Below, in pieces: positions 1-7,828 of a stretch of 13,485 nt of DNA. How positions within the stretch are numbered: the stretch's first letter is position 1; every line of letters begins with the position of its first letter. The notes beneath the pieces were generated by a model. The model was not told the DNA's origin. It ran no database searches and saw only the letters and a program-made list of their open reading frames with translations. This DNA is from an uncultured Pseudomonadota bacterium (GTDB taxonomy: Bacteria > Pseudomonadota > Gammaproteobacteria > Burkholderiales > SG8-39): contig CAIPGJ010000255.1 of the NCBI GenBank assembly GCA_903864555.1, positions 1-13,485 of the forward strand. The letters run 5' to 3'. The position numbers and the translations under genes were made by a program.

Positions 1-1
1 C

Positions 2-592
2 AACATCCTGGACCATGACATCACCTTTGGCATCGGGCCCGCGGGAACCGGAAAGACCTACCTCGCGGTGGCCTGTGCCGCAGATGCGCTCGAACGCGAC
101 ACCGTCAAGCGCATCGTGCTGGTGCGTCCGGCAGTCGAAGCGGGGGAGCGGCTGGGCTTCCTGCCGGGTGACCTTGCCCAGAAAGTCGATCCCTACCTGC
201 GTCCGCTCTACGATGCCCTCTACGACCTGCTCGGCTTCGACAAGGTGCAGAAACTGCTGGAGCGCAGCGCCATTGAACTCGCGCCCCTTGCCTACATGCG
301 TGGGCGCACGCTCAACCATGCCTTCGTCATCCTGGATGAAGCGCAGAACACCACGCCGGAGCAGATGAAGATGTTCCTCACCCGCATGGGTTTCGGCTCC
401 AAGAGCGTCATCACCGGCGACGTGACCCAGGTGGACCTTCCGCGCGGTGCCCGCAGCGGCCTCGCCGAGGCACGCAAAGTGCTGAAGGACGTGAGCGGCA
501 TCGCCTTTACCACCTTCCTCAGCGAGGATGTGGTTCGTCATCCACTGGTGCAGCGCATCGTCGACGCCTATGACACCCAAAAAAGCGACTGA
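2..592 (+). CDS. phoH: PhoH-family ATPase (YbeZ-like), 3' part only
   Basis: This is a PhoH-like P-loop ATPase whose 5' end lies outside the window; 196 residues are visible. The open frame runs from base 2, so the ATG at 68 is internal. The Walker A motif GPAGTGKT is at visible residues 12-19 and the Walker B motif, in ILDEAQNT, has its acidic DE at residues 112-113. A further conserved stretch reads [13 protein letters not shown]. In the family, YbeZ is a cytoplasmic NTPase linked to RNA metabolism and reported to work with YbeY. The gene next door is ybeY, as in the E. coli ybeZ-ybeY-ybeX-lnt operon. The stop TGA is at 590-592 and may overlap the ybeY start. Only the 5' truncation is unusual, and it is a window-edge effect. 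The family call is very secure; the exact RNA substrate is not known from sequence. Confidence 0.96.
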   Translation, partial: NILDHDITFGIGPAGTGKTYLAVACAADALERDTVKRIVLVRPAVEAGERLGFLPGDLAQKVDPYLRPLYDALYDLLGFDKVQKLLERSAIELAPLAYMRGRTLNHAFVILDEAQNTTPEQMKMFLTRMGFGSKSVITGDVTQVDLPRGARSGLAEARKVLKDVSGIAFTTFLSEDVVRHPLVQRIVDAYDTQKSD

Positions 593-1052
593 GCCGGCCA
601 CGGTGTCGCGCATACTGCTGACCGTGCAGGATGCCAGCGGTGCCACTGGCGTGCCGGTGCGCCGCACGCTGCTGCGCTGGGCGCGGGCGGCATTGCCACG
701 ATCAGCCGAAGTGACCTTGCGGGTGGTTGGAACAGGCGAGGGACGCAAGCTCAACAAGGCCTGGCGGGAGCAGAACCATGCCACCAACGTGCTCACCTTC
801 GAGTACGGTCTGGTGGGCGGCATGCTGCGCGGCGACGTGGTGTTGTGCGCCCCGGTGATTGCGCGCGAGGCCAGGCAGCAGGACAAGCGCCTGATGGCAC
901 ATTATGCGCACATGGTGGTGCACGGACTACTGCACCTGCAGGGGCACGACCACCAGACAGACCGAGAGGCACAACGCATGGAGACGCTGGAGCGGCGCAT
1001 ACTCGCGCGGCTGGGCTATGCTGACCCCTATGTTGCGGAGGGATGGGGCTGA
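570..1052 (+). CDS. ybeY: Endoribonuclease YbeY (rRNA maturation factor)
   Basis: YbeY is a zinc-dependent single-strand endoribonuclease needed for 16S rRNA 3'-end maturation and ribosome quality control. The protein of 160 residues carries the family signature [11 protein letters not shown] near the C-terminus, giving putative zinc ligands H118, H122 and H128. The segment [15 protein letters not shown] matches the conserved Arg-containing strand upstream. Length is close to the usual 155 or so. The start is uncertain. ATG at 570 overlaps the phoH stop by 23 nt and adds a Lys-rich N-terminus. A GTG at 603 would give MSRILLTVQ, which aligns better with the short E. coli N-terminus and avoids the overlap. 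Neither has a convincing Shine-Dalgarno sequence. The frame stays open upstream to an ATG at 528 inside phoH, which is unlikely to be used. Position between phoH and corC supports the call. Confidence 0.95.
   Translation: MTPKKATEPATVSRILLTVQDASGATGVPVRRTLLRWARAALPRSAEVTLRVVGTGEGRKLNKAWREQNHATNVLTFEYGLVGGMLRGDVVLCAPVIAREARQQDKRLMAHYAHMVVHGLLHLQGHDHQTDREAQRMETLERRILARLGYADPYVAEGWG
1037..1042 (+). promoter_or_regulatory. Ribosome binding site deciding the corC start
   Basis: GGAGGG sits directly against the ATG at 1043, leaving no spacer, but is 9 nt from the ATG at 1052. That spacing favours translation of corC from 1052, where the ATG overlaps the ybeY stop as TGATG. Confidence 0.6.
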
Positions 1053-1882
1053 TGGAACCGGATGACAAACCGACCTTGCTGGAGCGGCTGTCCGCGCTGA
1101 TCATGCGCGAGCCGGAGGACCGCGAGCAGCTGCTGGAGCTGCTTCACTCGGCCCACGAACGCAACCTGCTCGATGCCGACGCCCTTGCCATGATCGAGGG
1201 CGTGATGCAGGTGTCGGAGATGAGCGTGCGCGACATCATGATCCCCCGTTCGCAGATGGACGTCATCGACATCAACCAGAAGCCCGACGAGTTCATACCG
1301 GAGATCATCGCCACTGCACACTCCCGATTCCCCGTCATCGACAAGAGCCGCGACGATGTCATCGGCGTGCTGCTGGCCAAGGACCTGTTGCGGTATTACG
1401 CCAGCGAGGAGGAATTCAACGTCCGTGACATGCTGCGTCCGGCCGTGTTCGTGCCCGAGTCCAAACCGCTCAACGTGCTGCTGCGGGAATTCCGCGCCAG
1501 CCGCAACCACATGGCCATCGTCGTTGATGAGTACGGCGGCGTATGCGGCCTGATCACCATCGAGGACGTGCTGGAGCAGATCGTCGGCGACATCGAGGAT
1601 GAGTACGACTTCGATGAATCCGGAGACAACATCCTGAGCGAGGAGAACGGCGGCTGGCGCGTCAAGACACAGACCGAAATCGCCGATTTCAACGAGGCCT
1701 TCGGCACCACCTTCTCCGATGATGAATACGACACCCTGGGCGGGTTGCTGATTGCACGCTTTGGCCGCCTGCCCAAGCGCGGCGAAAGCCTGAGCATGCA
1801 AGGCCTGCGCTTCCAGGTGCTGCGCGCCGACAGCCGCCGACTGCACGTGGTGCAAGTACAGCGGCTCGCGGAGCCGGCCTGA
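1052..1882 (+). CDS. corC: CBS-domain protein of the CorC/HlyC (YbeX) family
   Basis: This is a soluble cytoplasmic CBS-pair protein of 276 residues with no membrane segments, like E. coli CorC/YbeX and unlike the longer DUF21-CBS proteins. CBS domain 1 spans about residues 58-117 (VRDIMIPRSQMDVI at its start) and CBS domain 2 about 124-182 (MAIVVDEYGGVCGLITIEDV). The C-terminal transporter-associated CorC_HlyC domain covers about 195-272 (WRVKTQTEIADFNEAF, DTLGGLLI). CorC was first linked to cobalt and magnesium efflux with CorA. Later work on YbeX points to a ribosome-related role, which suits its place behind ybeY. The start at 1052 is chosen over 1043 because GGAGGG at 1037-1042 is correctly spaced only for 1052. 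The ATG overlaps the ybeY stop, suggesting translational coupling. The lnt gene begins two bases after the stop. Confidence 0.94.
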   Translation: MEPDDKPTLLERLSALIMREPEDREQLLELLHSAHERNLLDADALAMIEGVMQVSEMSVRDIMIPRSQMDVIDINQKPDEFIPEIIATAHSRFPVIDKSRDDVIGVLLAKDLLRYYASEEEFNVRDMLRPAVFVPESKPLNVLLREFRASRNHMAIVVDEYGGVCGLITIEDVLEQIVGDIEDEYDFDESGDNILSEENGGWRVKTQTEIADFNEAFGTTFSDDEYDTLGGLLIARFGRLPKRGESLSMQGLRFQVLRADSRRLHVVQVQRLAEPA

Positions 1883-1884
1883 GC

Positions 1885-3411
1885 ATGCCGGGAGCCGCCC
1901 TCCCGCCATTTCGCAGCCTCGCATCAGCCGCCCTCGCCGGAATCGTCACGGTGGCGGCCTTCGAGCCAGCCGGCCTGGCGCCACTGGCCATTGCCACCCT
2001 GGCGGGCTTGATGCTGCTGTGGCACCGGTCGGCAACACCAGCGGGCGCCGCGTGGACGGGGTTTGCCTTCGGCCTGGGTTACTTCGGCGCTGGCGTCTCC
2101 TGGGTCTATGTGAGCCTGCATACTTTCGGCATGATGCCGGCGGCATTGGCCGCGCTGGCCACGGTGCTCTTTTGCGCCTTTCTCGCGCTGTTCCCGGCAC
2201 TGACCGGCTATCTCCAATCGCGCGCAGGCAGTTCGATGGCGGTGCGCTGGTTGCTCGTCGTGCCCGCTGCCTGGACCTTGCTGGAATGGGTGCGCGGCTG
2301 GATATTCACCGGCTTTCCGTGGCTCAGCCTGGGCTATTCCCAGGCGACCACCCCGCTTGCCGGCTTCGCCCCGGTGCTGGGTGTATTCGGCGTCTCTCTC
2401 CTCACGCTGGTCTGTGCCGGCCTGCTGGTTTATTCGGCACGCGAACAGGGAAAACGCCGGCTCATGGCTGCAGCCGCCTTGCTGGTCCTGGTCACTGCCG
2501 GCTGGCTGCTGCGCGACCACGACTGGACCCAACCCGAGGGCCCTGCCATCAGAGTGGCCCTGGCCCAGGGCAACGTGCCGCAGAGCCTCAAGTTCGAACC
2601 CGGGCGTTATGCCGCCACACTGCAGACCTATCGCCGCCTTGCGGAACTGGCCGGGGCCGAGAATGCAAAGCTGGTGGTCTTTCCGGAAACCGCCATCCCG
2701 CGCATGCTCGACCAGGTGGAAGGCCGCTACCTGGAAGACCTGCAGGACCTGATGCAAGCGCGCAACGCCGACCTGCTGCTGGGCGCACCGCTGCGTGACC
2801 GCGATGGCCGCTATTACAACAGCGTGGTGAGCCTGGGCAGTTCCCGTTCACAACGCTATGACAAGGTCCACCTGGTGCCCTTCGGCGAGTTCATCCCGGC
2901 CGGGTTCGACTGGATCCTGCAGGTGTTGCAGATTCCGCTGTCGGACTTCAGCGCGGGAACAGTGCAGCAACGTCCGCTTGCCCTGGGCCGCGACCACCCG
3001 ATCCTGGTTGCCGTGAACATCTGCTACGAGGATGCATTCGGCGAGGAAATCATCCGCCAGTTGCCCGAAGCCACCTTGCTGGCCAATGTCAGCAACGTCG
3101 CCTGGTTTGGCGATTCGCTGGCGCCGGACCAGCATCTGCAGATATCGCAGATGCGTGCAATGGAAACCGGACGCTACATGCTGCGGGCCACCAACAGCGG
3201 TGTCACCGCCATCATCGACGAGAAGGGCGTGGTGCGTTCACGGCTACCCAAGTTCACCGAAGGCCTGCTCAATGGCAGCGCCCAAGCCTTCGCCGGGGCG
3301 ACGCCCTTTGTGCGATGGGGCAACGGGCCGGCACTCGCACTGTGCTGGCTGATGCTGGCTGCCGGCGCGCTGCTCGCGCGACGCAGGACTGCGCCGGAAG
3401 CACCCGTCTGA
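1885..3411 (+). CDS. lnt: Apolipoprotein N-acyltransferase
   Basis: Lnt transfers an acyl chain from phospholipid to the N-terminal diacylglyceryl-cysteine of lipoproteins in the inner membrane, the last step of lipoprotein maturation. The 508-residue length matches the family (about 510). The first 210 or so residues form a run of hydrophobic membrane segments, including the conserved FTGFPWLSLGYSQ segment. A C-N hydrolase (nitrilase-like) domain follows from about 222 to 470, and a last hydrophobic helix lies near 480-498. The catalytic triad is visible as E268 (VVFPETAIP), K327 (YDKVHLVPFGEF) and C380 (NICYEDAF). The ATG at 1885 lies two bases after the corC stop and no better start is seen. 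The gene closes the phoH-ybeY-corC-lnt cluster, the same order as in E. coli. Nothing is missing from the active site. Confidence 0.98.
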   Translation: MPGAALPPFRSLASAALAGIVTVAAFEPAGLAPLAIATLAGLMLLWHRSATPAGAAWTGFAFGLGYFGAGVSWVYVSLHTFGMMPAALAALATVLFCAFLALFPALTGYLQSRAGSSMAVRWLLVVPAAWTLLEWVRGWIFTGFPWLSLGYSQATTPLAGFAPVLGVFGVSLLTLVCAGLLVYSAREQGKRRLMAAAALLVLVTAGWLLRDHDWTQPEGPAIRVALAQGNVPQSLKFEPGRYAATLQTYRRLAELAGAENAKLVVFPETAIPRMLDQVEGRYLEDLQDLMQARNADLLLGAPLRDRDGRYYNSVVSLGSSRSQRYDKVHLVPFGEFIPAGFDWILQVLQIPLSDFSAGTVQQRPLALGRDHPILVAVNICYEDAFGEEIIRQLPEATLLANVSNVAWFGDSLAPDQHLQISQMRAMETGRYMLRATNSGVTAIIDEKGVVRSRLPKFTEGLLNGSAQAFAGATPFVRWGNGPALALCWLMLAAGALLARRRTAPEAPV

Positions 3412-3415
3412 GCGG

Positions 3416-3436
3416 GGTTTTCCACTCGGGAAAGCC
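3416..3436 (+). other. Stem-loop just downstream of lnt
   Basis: Bases 3416-3423 can pair with 3429-3436 to give an 8-bp stem (one G-U pair) around the 5-base loop ACTCG. It starts five bases after the lnt stop. It is not followed by a T run, so it is not a standard intrinsic terminator. It could be an mRNA-end stabiliser or a weak attenuator, and it overlaps the place where a -35 element for glyQ would lie. Pairing was worked out by eye. Confidence 0.4.
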
Positions 3437-3444
3437 GGTAAAAT
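3417..3444 (+). promoter_or_regulatory. Possible sigma-70 promoter for glyQS
   Basis: A TAAAAT hexamer at 3439-3444 matches the -10 consensus at five of six positions and stands out in GC-rich DNA. The best -35 candidate, around 3417-3423 (GTTTTCC), is weak, with a 15-16 bp spacer. If used, transcription would start near 3451 and leave a short leader of about 25 nt before the glyQ ATG. This 64-bp gap is the widest on the plus strand, which makes it a reasonable place for a promoter. Confidence 0.4.
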
Positions 3445-3475
3445 CTGAGCCCTCCCACGTGCCGGCTGCAAACCC

Positions 3476-4429
3476 ATGGCAACACCGAAGTTAAGCTTTC
3501 AGGAAATCATCCTCAGGCTGCAGGATTACTGGAACCGACAGGGCTGCACCCTGCTGCAGCCCTATGACATGGAAGTGGGTGCCGGCACCTCCCACACGGC
3601 TACTTTCCTGCGCGCGATCGGCCCGGAGCCATGGCGTGCGGCCTATGTCCAGCCCTCGCGCCGCCCCAAGGACGGCCGCTACGGTGAAAACCCCAATCGC
3701 ATGCAGCACTACTACCAGTACCAGGTGGTGCTCAAGCCTTCGCCGCCGGACATCATCGACCTCTATCTGGGTTCCTTGCAGGAGATCGGCCTCGACCTGA
3801 AGCAGAACGACGTGCGCTTCGTCGAGGACAACTGGGAGAATCCCACGCTGGGCGCCTGGGGCCTGGGCTGGGAAGTCTGGCTGAACGGCATGGAAGTCAC
3901 GCAGTTCACCTATTTCCAGCAGGTCGGTGGCCTGGACTGCAAGCCTATCACCGGCGAGATCACCTACGGCATCGAGCGCCTGGCCATGTACCTGCAGGGC
4001 GTGGAAAACGTCTTCGACCTGGTGTGGCGCCCGGGCGTCACCTATCGCGACGTCTATTACCAGAATGAAGTGGAGCAGTCGGCCTACAACTTCGAGCATT
4101 CCGATGCCGCCATGCTGTTCCGGCATTTCACCGATCACGAGACCGAAGCCAGGCGCCTGATGGAAGCCAGGCTGGCGCTGCCCGCTTACGAGAAGGTGTT
4201 GAAGGCCGCGCACACCTTCAACCTGCTCGATGCGCGCGGCGCCATCTCGGTGACCGAGCGCGCCGCCTACATCGGCCGCATCCGCAATCTTGCCCGCAGC
4301 GTGTCACAGTCCTACTTCGACAGCCGCGTGCGCGCCGGCTTCCCCATGTGCAAACCGGACGCGCTGGACAAACTCGGCGTCGACCTGGCCGGCCTGCGCG
4401 CAGCCCTCGAGCAGCGGGAGGCCGCATGA
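3476..4429 (+). CDS. glyQ: Glycyl-tRNA synthetase alpha subunit
   Basis: GlyQ is the class II catalytic subunit of the bacterial alpha2beta2 glycyl-tRNA synthetase, which activates glycine with ATP and charges tRNA-Gly together with GlyS. The 317-residue protein is highly typical (E. coli 303). It carries [20 protein letters not shown] at residues 17-36, then [16 protein letters not shown], the motif 2 region [19 protein letters not shown] at about 57-75, and later [18 protein letters not shown] containing the motif 3 region. The ATG at 3476 gives [19 protein letters not shown], matching the usual N-terminus MLTFQEIILxLQ with a few extra residues. No clear Shine-Dalgarno sequence precedes it. 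It is followed by glyS with a 4-nt ATGA overlap, consistent with coupled synthesis of the two subunits. It is probably the first gene of its transcript, given the preceding gap. Confidence 0.99.
   Translation: MATPKLSFQEIILRLQDYWNRQGCTLLQPYDMEVGAGTSHTATFLRAIGPEPWRAAYVQPSRRPKDGRYGENPNRMQHYYQYQVVLKPSPPDIIDLYLGSLQEIGLDLKQNDVRFVEDNWENPTLGAWGLGWEVWLNGMEVTQFTYFQQVGGLDCKPITGEITYGIERLAMYLQGVENVFDLVWRPGVTYRDVYYQNEVEQSAYNFEHSDAAMLFRHFTDHETEARRLMEARLALPAYEKVLKAAHTFNLLDARGAISVTERAAYIGRIRNLARSVSQSYFDSRVRAGFPMCKPDALDKLGVDLAGLRAALEQREAA
4416..4421 (+). promoter_or_regulatory. Ribosome binding site deciding the glyS start
   Basis: GGGAGG lies 4 nt before the ATG at 4426, inside the end of glyQ. It supports 4426 as the glyS start over upstream in-frame codons such as that at 4348, whose product would add a non-homologous Arg-rich N-terminal tail. 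Confidence 0.6.
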
Positions 4430-6525
4430 GCGCCGACCTGCTGGTTGAACTCTTTACCGAGGAATTGCCGCCCCACGCGCTCGCCAGCCTGGGACTGAGC
4501 TTTGGCGACGTCCTGCGCGCCAGTCTGGTTGCAGCCGGCTTTGCCCCGGAGTCGGCCACGGCAAGACATTTCGCCACCCCGCGTCGCCTCGCTGTGCTGA
4601 TTGCGTCCGTGCAGGCGCAATCTCCCGCCAAAGCGGAAACCCGCAAGCTGATGCCGAGCAAGATTGCCTTTGGCGCCGATGGCGCGCCGAAACCGGCACT
4701 ACTGAAGCGGCTGGAGAAAGAAGGCGCCTCGGCAGCCGATGTCAGCCGAGCAATGGAAGGCAATGCCGAGTACGCCTTCCTCAAACGCACCATCCCCGGC
4801 GCCAGCCTGGCTATCGGGCTGCAGAACGCCCTGGACGAAGCCATCGCGAAACTGCCCATCCCGAAAGTCATGGCCTACCAGCTGGCGGATGGCACCAGCA
4901 CCGTGTCTTTCGTGCGTCCGGCCCATGGCCTGATTGCCTTGCACGGCACCAATGTGGTTGCAGTGACTGCCTTGGGACTGGCCGCCGGACGCACCACGCA
5001 AGGCCACCGCTTCCAGGGCGCGAAATCCATCGAGCTGGCCAGCGCCGGCGACTACGAACAGAAGCTGATTGCAGAGGGCGGGGTCATTCCCTGTTTCGAA
5101 GCACGCCGCGGCAATATCGAACAGCAGTTGCGCGACCAGGCCGCCTCACTCGGCGCATCCCTGGGCGCCGAGGAAAACATCGCCCCCTTGCTGCAGGAAG
5201 TCACCGGCCTAGTGGAGATGCCTACCGTCTACACCGGCGAGTTCGAGCGCGAGTTCCTGGCCGTACCGCAGGAATGCCTCATCCTCACCATGCGCGCCAA
5301 CCAGAAGTACTTTCCGCTGTTCGACGGCGAAGGCCGCCTCACCCACCGCTTCCTCATTGTCAGCAACATGCGCCTGGAAGATCCCCGCAATGTCGTCGAG
5401 GGGAACCAGCGCGTGGTGCGACCGCGGCTGGCCGATGCGCGCTTTTTCTTCGAGACCGACAAGAAAACCAGGCTGGAGGATCGCATCCCCCAGCTCGCCT
5501 CGGTCACCTACCACAACAAGCTCGGCAGCCAGGCGGAGCGCGTCAGGCGCGTGCGCGATCTGGCTGCGCTCATCGCCCGCGACCTGGGCGCCGATGTCCG
5601 GCTGTCGGAACGCGCCGCTTTTCTCGCCAAGGCCGACCTGCTTACCCACATGGTCGGGGAGTTCCCGGAACTGCAGGGCACCATGGGGCGCTACTACGCC
5701 CTGGCTGACGGCGAGGATGCGCAGATTGCCGATGCCATCGAACAACACTACTGGCCGCGTTTTGCCGGCGATGCCCTGCCGAACAACGCCGTCGCCACGA
5801 CACTGGCACTGGCAGATAAGCTGGAAACCCTGGCCGGACTGTTCGGCATCGGCCAGCAGCCTACCGGGGACAAGGATCCGTTTGCCCTGCGCCGGCATGC
5901 CCTGGGGGTGGTGCGCATCATCATCGAAGGCGGACTGGCCGTGTCAACACAGGCGCTGGTGAATGCCGCCTTCTCCGTATTCCCCCAGGACAAAATTGCC
6001 CAGTCGCAGGCCGACCTGGAAACCTTCATTCAGGACCGCCTGCGCGCCTATCTCCGGGATGGCGGCTACTCGGCGAACGAAATCGAGTCGGTGCTCGGCC
6101 AGATGCCCACGCAGATGGCCAGGGTGCCACTGCAACTCGCCGCCGTACGGGCCTTCACCACCCTGCCCGAAGCCGCCAGTCTGGCCGCCGCCAACAAGCG
6201 CATCGCCAACATCCTCAAGCAGGCCGAAGCCAAGGGCGAGCACTTCGCGCAGGCCGATGAGGCTCTGATGCAGGAGGCCGAGGAGCGAACCCTGCTGAAG
6301 GCCCTCCGTGAAGCATCCGCCACGGCGCTTCCCTGCTTCAAGGCGGGTGATTACACTGGTTACCTCAAGGCTCTTGCGGTGCTGAAGAATCCCGTGGATG
6401 CTTTCTTCGAAAAGGTGATGGTCATGGTAGAGGATGCGGCAGTCCGCCGGAACCGCCTTGCCCTGCTGGCCGACCTGCACCGGGAAATGAACCAGGTGGC
6501 CGAGCTGTCCCGGCTCTCCATCTGA
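4426..6525 (+). CDS. glyS: Glycyl-tRNA synthetase beta subunit
   Basis: GlyS is the tRNA-binding subunit of the tetrameric glycyl-tRNA synthetase and is required with GlyQ for aminoacylation. The 699-residue length fits the family (E. coli 689). The N-terminus [16 protein letters not shown] is the family hallmark. The HD-like domain carries [20 protein letters not shown] at about 406-425. [16 protein letters not shown] follows at about 483-498, and the C-terminal DALR-type anticodon-binding region includes [12 protein letters not shown] and ends VAELSRLSI. The ATG at 4426 overlaps the glyQ stop (ATGA) and has GGGAGG 4 nt upstream. The stop TGA is followed directly by an in-frame TAA, giving tandem stops. 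No frameshift or missing segment is seen. The call is certain. Confidence 0.99.
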   Translation: MSADLLVELFTEELPPHALASLGLSFGDVLRASLVAAGFAPESATARHFATPRRLAVLIASVQAQSPAKAETRKLMPSKIAFGADGAPKPALLKRLEKEGASAADVSRAMEGNAEYAFLKRTIPGASLAIGLQNALDEAIAKLPIPKVMAYQLADGTSTVSFVRPAHGLIALHGTNVVAVTALGLAAGRTTQGHRFQGAKSIELASAGDYEQKLIAEGGVIPCFEARRGNIEQQLRDQAASLGASLGAEENIAPLLQEVTGLVEMPTVYTGEFEREFLAVPQECLILTMRANQKYFPLFDGEGRLTHRFLIVSNMRLEDPRNVVEGNQRVVRPRLADARFFFETDKKTRLEDRIPQLASVTYHNKLGSQAERVRRVRDLAALIARDLGADVRLSERAAFLAKADLLTHMVGEFPELQGTMGRYYALADGEDAQIADAIEQHYWPRFAGDALPNNAVATTLALADKLETLAGLFGIGQQPTGDKDPFALRRHALGVVRIIIEGGLAVSTQALVNAAFSVFPQDKIAQSQADLETFIQDRLRAYLRDGGYSANEIESVLGQMPTQMARVPLQLAAVRAFTTLPEAASLAAANKRIANILKQAEAKGEHFAQADEALMQEAEERTLLKALREASATALPCFKAGDYTGYLKALAVLKNPVDAFFEKVMVMVEDAAVRRNRLALLADLHREMNQVAELSRLSI

Positions 6526-6555
6526 TAACAATTAACCTACTGAATCAATAGACAC
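6526..6555 (+). promoter_or_regulatory. AT-rich glyS-gmhB gap, possible weak promoter
   Basis: These 30 bases are about 30% GC, far below the surrounding coding DNA, and contain no purine-rich ribosome binding site before the GTG at 6556. A -35-like CTGATA at 6522-6527 (four of six matches) and a poor -10-like ATCAAT at 6544-6549 could be argued with a 16-bp spacer. That would place the transcript start at or beside the GTG, giving a leaderless mRNA. The promoter reading is speculative. Confidence 0.22.
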
Positions 6556-7101
6556 GTGGCCAACCGTCATAAATTGATCATATTGGACCGTGATGGCGTG
6601 ATCAATTACGACAGTGAGCTCTACATCAAATCACCGGAAGAATGGCAACCCATCCCCGGCAGCGTGGAGGCCATCGCCCGCCTCACCCAGAGTGGCTGGC
6701 GCTGCGTGGTGGCCACCAACCAGTCCGGCATCGGCCGGGGGCTGTTCGACATGGCGGCGCTCAATGCCATGCACAGCAAGATGCATCGCGCCGCCAGTCA
6801 GGCCGGTGGCCGCATCGAGGCGGTGTTCTACTGTCCGGACACCGGCGCCTCGCAATCCATCAATCGCAAGCCCAATCCCGGCATGCTGCAGGCGATCAGC
6901 GAGCGCTACAACGTGCCGCTGGAAGGGCTGCCGCTGGTGGGAGACTCTCTGAGGGACATGCAAGCGGCACAGGCGGTACATGCCCAGCCCATCCTGGTGC
7001 TGACAGGCAAGGGGGAGGCGACACGCAGCAAGGGTGGGCTTCCCACCAACACGCTGGTCTACCCCGATCTGTCTGCGGTGGCGCAGGCACTGTGCGCATG
7101 A
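6556..7101 (+). CDS. gmhB: D-glycero-manno-heptose-1,7-bisphosphate 7-phosphatase
   Basis: GmhB is a HAD-superfamily phosphatase that removes the 7-phosphate during ADP-heptose synthesis for the LPS inner core. The HAD motifs are intact: nucleophile and acid/base D11 and D13 in LDRDGVIN, threonine motif VVATNQSGIGRG, lysine motif in NRKPNPGM (K105) and acidic motif LVGDSLRDMQAA. The 181-residue length is normal. Residues 93-106 read CPDTGASQSINRKP. Family members with a structural zinc have a CPH...CxCRKP loop, so here C93 remains but the other three ligand positions hold D95, S101 and N103. The start is GTG at 6556: an in-frame stop lies at 6541 and no ATG comes before the first motif. No Shine-Dalgarno sequence is seen. 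The stop overlaps the plsC ATG. The gene-order context (glyS-gmhB-plsC) is standard in betaproteobacteria. A related histidinol-phosphatase role is possible but less likely. Confidence 0.93.
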   Translation: MANRHKLIILDRDGVINYDSELYIKSPEEWQPIPGSVEAIARLTQSGWRCVVATNQSGIGRGLFDMAALNAMHSKMHRAASQAGGRIEAVFYCPDTGASQSINRKPNPGMLQAISERYNVPLEGLPLVGDSLRDMQAAQAVHAQPILVLTGKGEATRSKGGLPTNTLVYPDLSAVAQALCA

Positions 7102-7808
7102 ACCCGATGCGCTCCATCGCCTATGTGCTGCTGCAACTGCTGATCACGCCCCCCTACGCCCTGCTGTCACTGGCCACCTTCTTCCTGCCGCGCAAGGGCC
7201 GTTACTGGGTCATCTCCGGCTGGGCGCGCATGATGATTGCGCTGGCCGGCCCGGTGCTGGGGATACGCTATCGCGTCGAAGGACTGGAGAATCTGCCCCC
7301 GGGACCGGCCATCATCCTGTCCAAGCATCAATCCGCCTGGGAAACCATGGCTTTCCAGGTCATCTTTCCGCCGCAGGTCCACGTGCTCAAGCGCGAACTG
7401 CTGTGGATTCCCTTCTTCGGCTGGGGCCTCGCCATGATGAGCCCGATTGCCATCAACCGCAGCAAGGGCACCAGCGCCCTGAAACGCATGGCCGAACTCG
7501 GCCGGCAGCGCTTTGCCCAGGGCTTCTGGATCGTGGTGTTCCCTGAAGGCACCCGCACCTCGCCCGGTGAGCAGCGCCCCTATCAGATAGGCGGTGCCTG
7601 GCTGGCGCACCGGCTGAAGGCACCGGTGGTGCCGGTGGCCCACAACGCCGGGCAGTGCTGGCCGCGCAATGCCTTCTTCAAGCGTCCGGGGGTCATCACC
7701 GTGCGCATCGGCAAACCCATCGATGCGAGCGGGCTCAAGGCCGATGCCCTGAATGAGCAGGTCCGTCAGTGGATAGAAGCCGAAATGGTGACGCTGTGCC
7801 AGGAGTGA
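7098..7808 (+). CDS. plsC: 1-acyl-sn-glycerol-3-phosphate acyltransferase
   Basis: PlsC acylates lysophosphatidic acid at position 2 to make phosphatidic acid at the inner membrane. The 236-residue protein has a hydrophobic N-terminal anchor (about 7-30, with another hydrophobic stretch at 37-55). Its acyltransferase motifs are SKHQSAWET (H77-x4-E82), a motif 2 region around FFGWGLAMMSPIAINR (about 106-121), VVFPEGTRTS (FPEGTR at 148-153) and APVVPVAHNAG (motif 4). Motif 1 is HX4E rather than the textbook HX4D, a variant I recall from other proteobacterial PlsC paralogs. The ATG at 7098 overlaps the gmhB stop as ATGA. The frame is open far upstream inside gmhB, but only this start gives a PlsC N-terminus. 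Acting beside gmhB and near lnt, it fits an envelope-biogenesis neighbourhood. Acyl-donor preference cannot be read. Confidence 0.94.
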   Translation: MNPMRSIAYVLLQLLITPPYALLSLATFFLPRKGRYWVISGWARMMIALAGPVLGIRYRVEGLENLPPGPAIILSKHQSAWETMAFQVIFPPQVHVLKRELLWIPFFGWGLAMMSPIAINRSKGTSALKRMAELGRQRFAQGFWIVVFPEGTRTSPGEQRPYQIGGAWLAHRLKAPVVPVAHNAGQCWPRNAFFKRPGVITVRIGKPIDASGLKADALNEQVRQWIEAEMVTLCQE

Positions 7809-7828
7809 GCCGTCGTTCCCGCGTGGCC

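Noticed and set aside
1028..1924. A 298-codon open frame on the minus strand opposite corC
   Set aside because: It lies antisense to an unmistakable CBS-domain gene, its product is a His/Val/Asp-rich composition typical of reverse-frame reading in GC-rich DNA, and it matches no family I know.
1924..2757. A 277-codon minus-strand open frame opposite lnt
   Set aside because: The lnt frame has membrane segments and a full catalytic triad; the antisense product is Gln/His/Gly-rich without recognisable domains.
3491..4213. A 240-codon minus-strand open frame opposite glyQ
   Set aside because: glyQ is one of the most conserved genes in the window; the antisense frame is a by-product of its codon use.
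6524..6533. GATAACAATT, resembling a half of the lac operator
   Set aside because: It spans the glyS stop codons (TGATAA), has no symmetric partner nearby, and no LacI-type regulator is present. It is best explained by tandem stops and an AT-rich gap.
6642..7097. Upstream extension of the plsC frame through gmhB
   Set aside because: The extension overlaps gmhB in another frame and its translation is low-complexity His/Gly/Arg-rich. The PlsC N-terminal anchor begins at the ATG at 7098.
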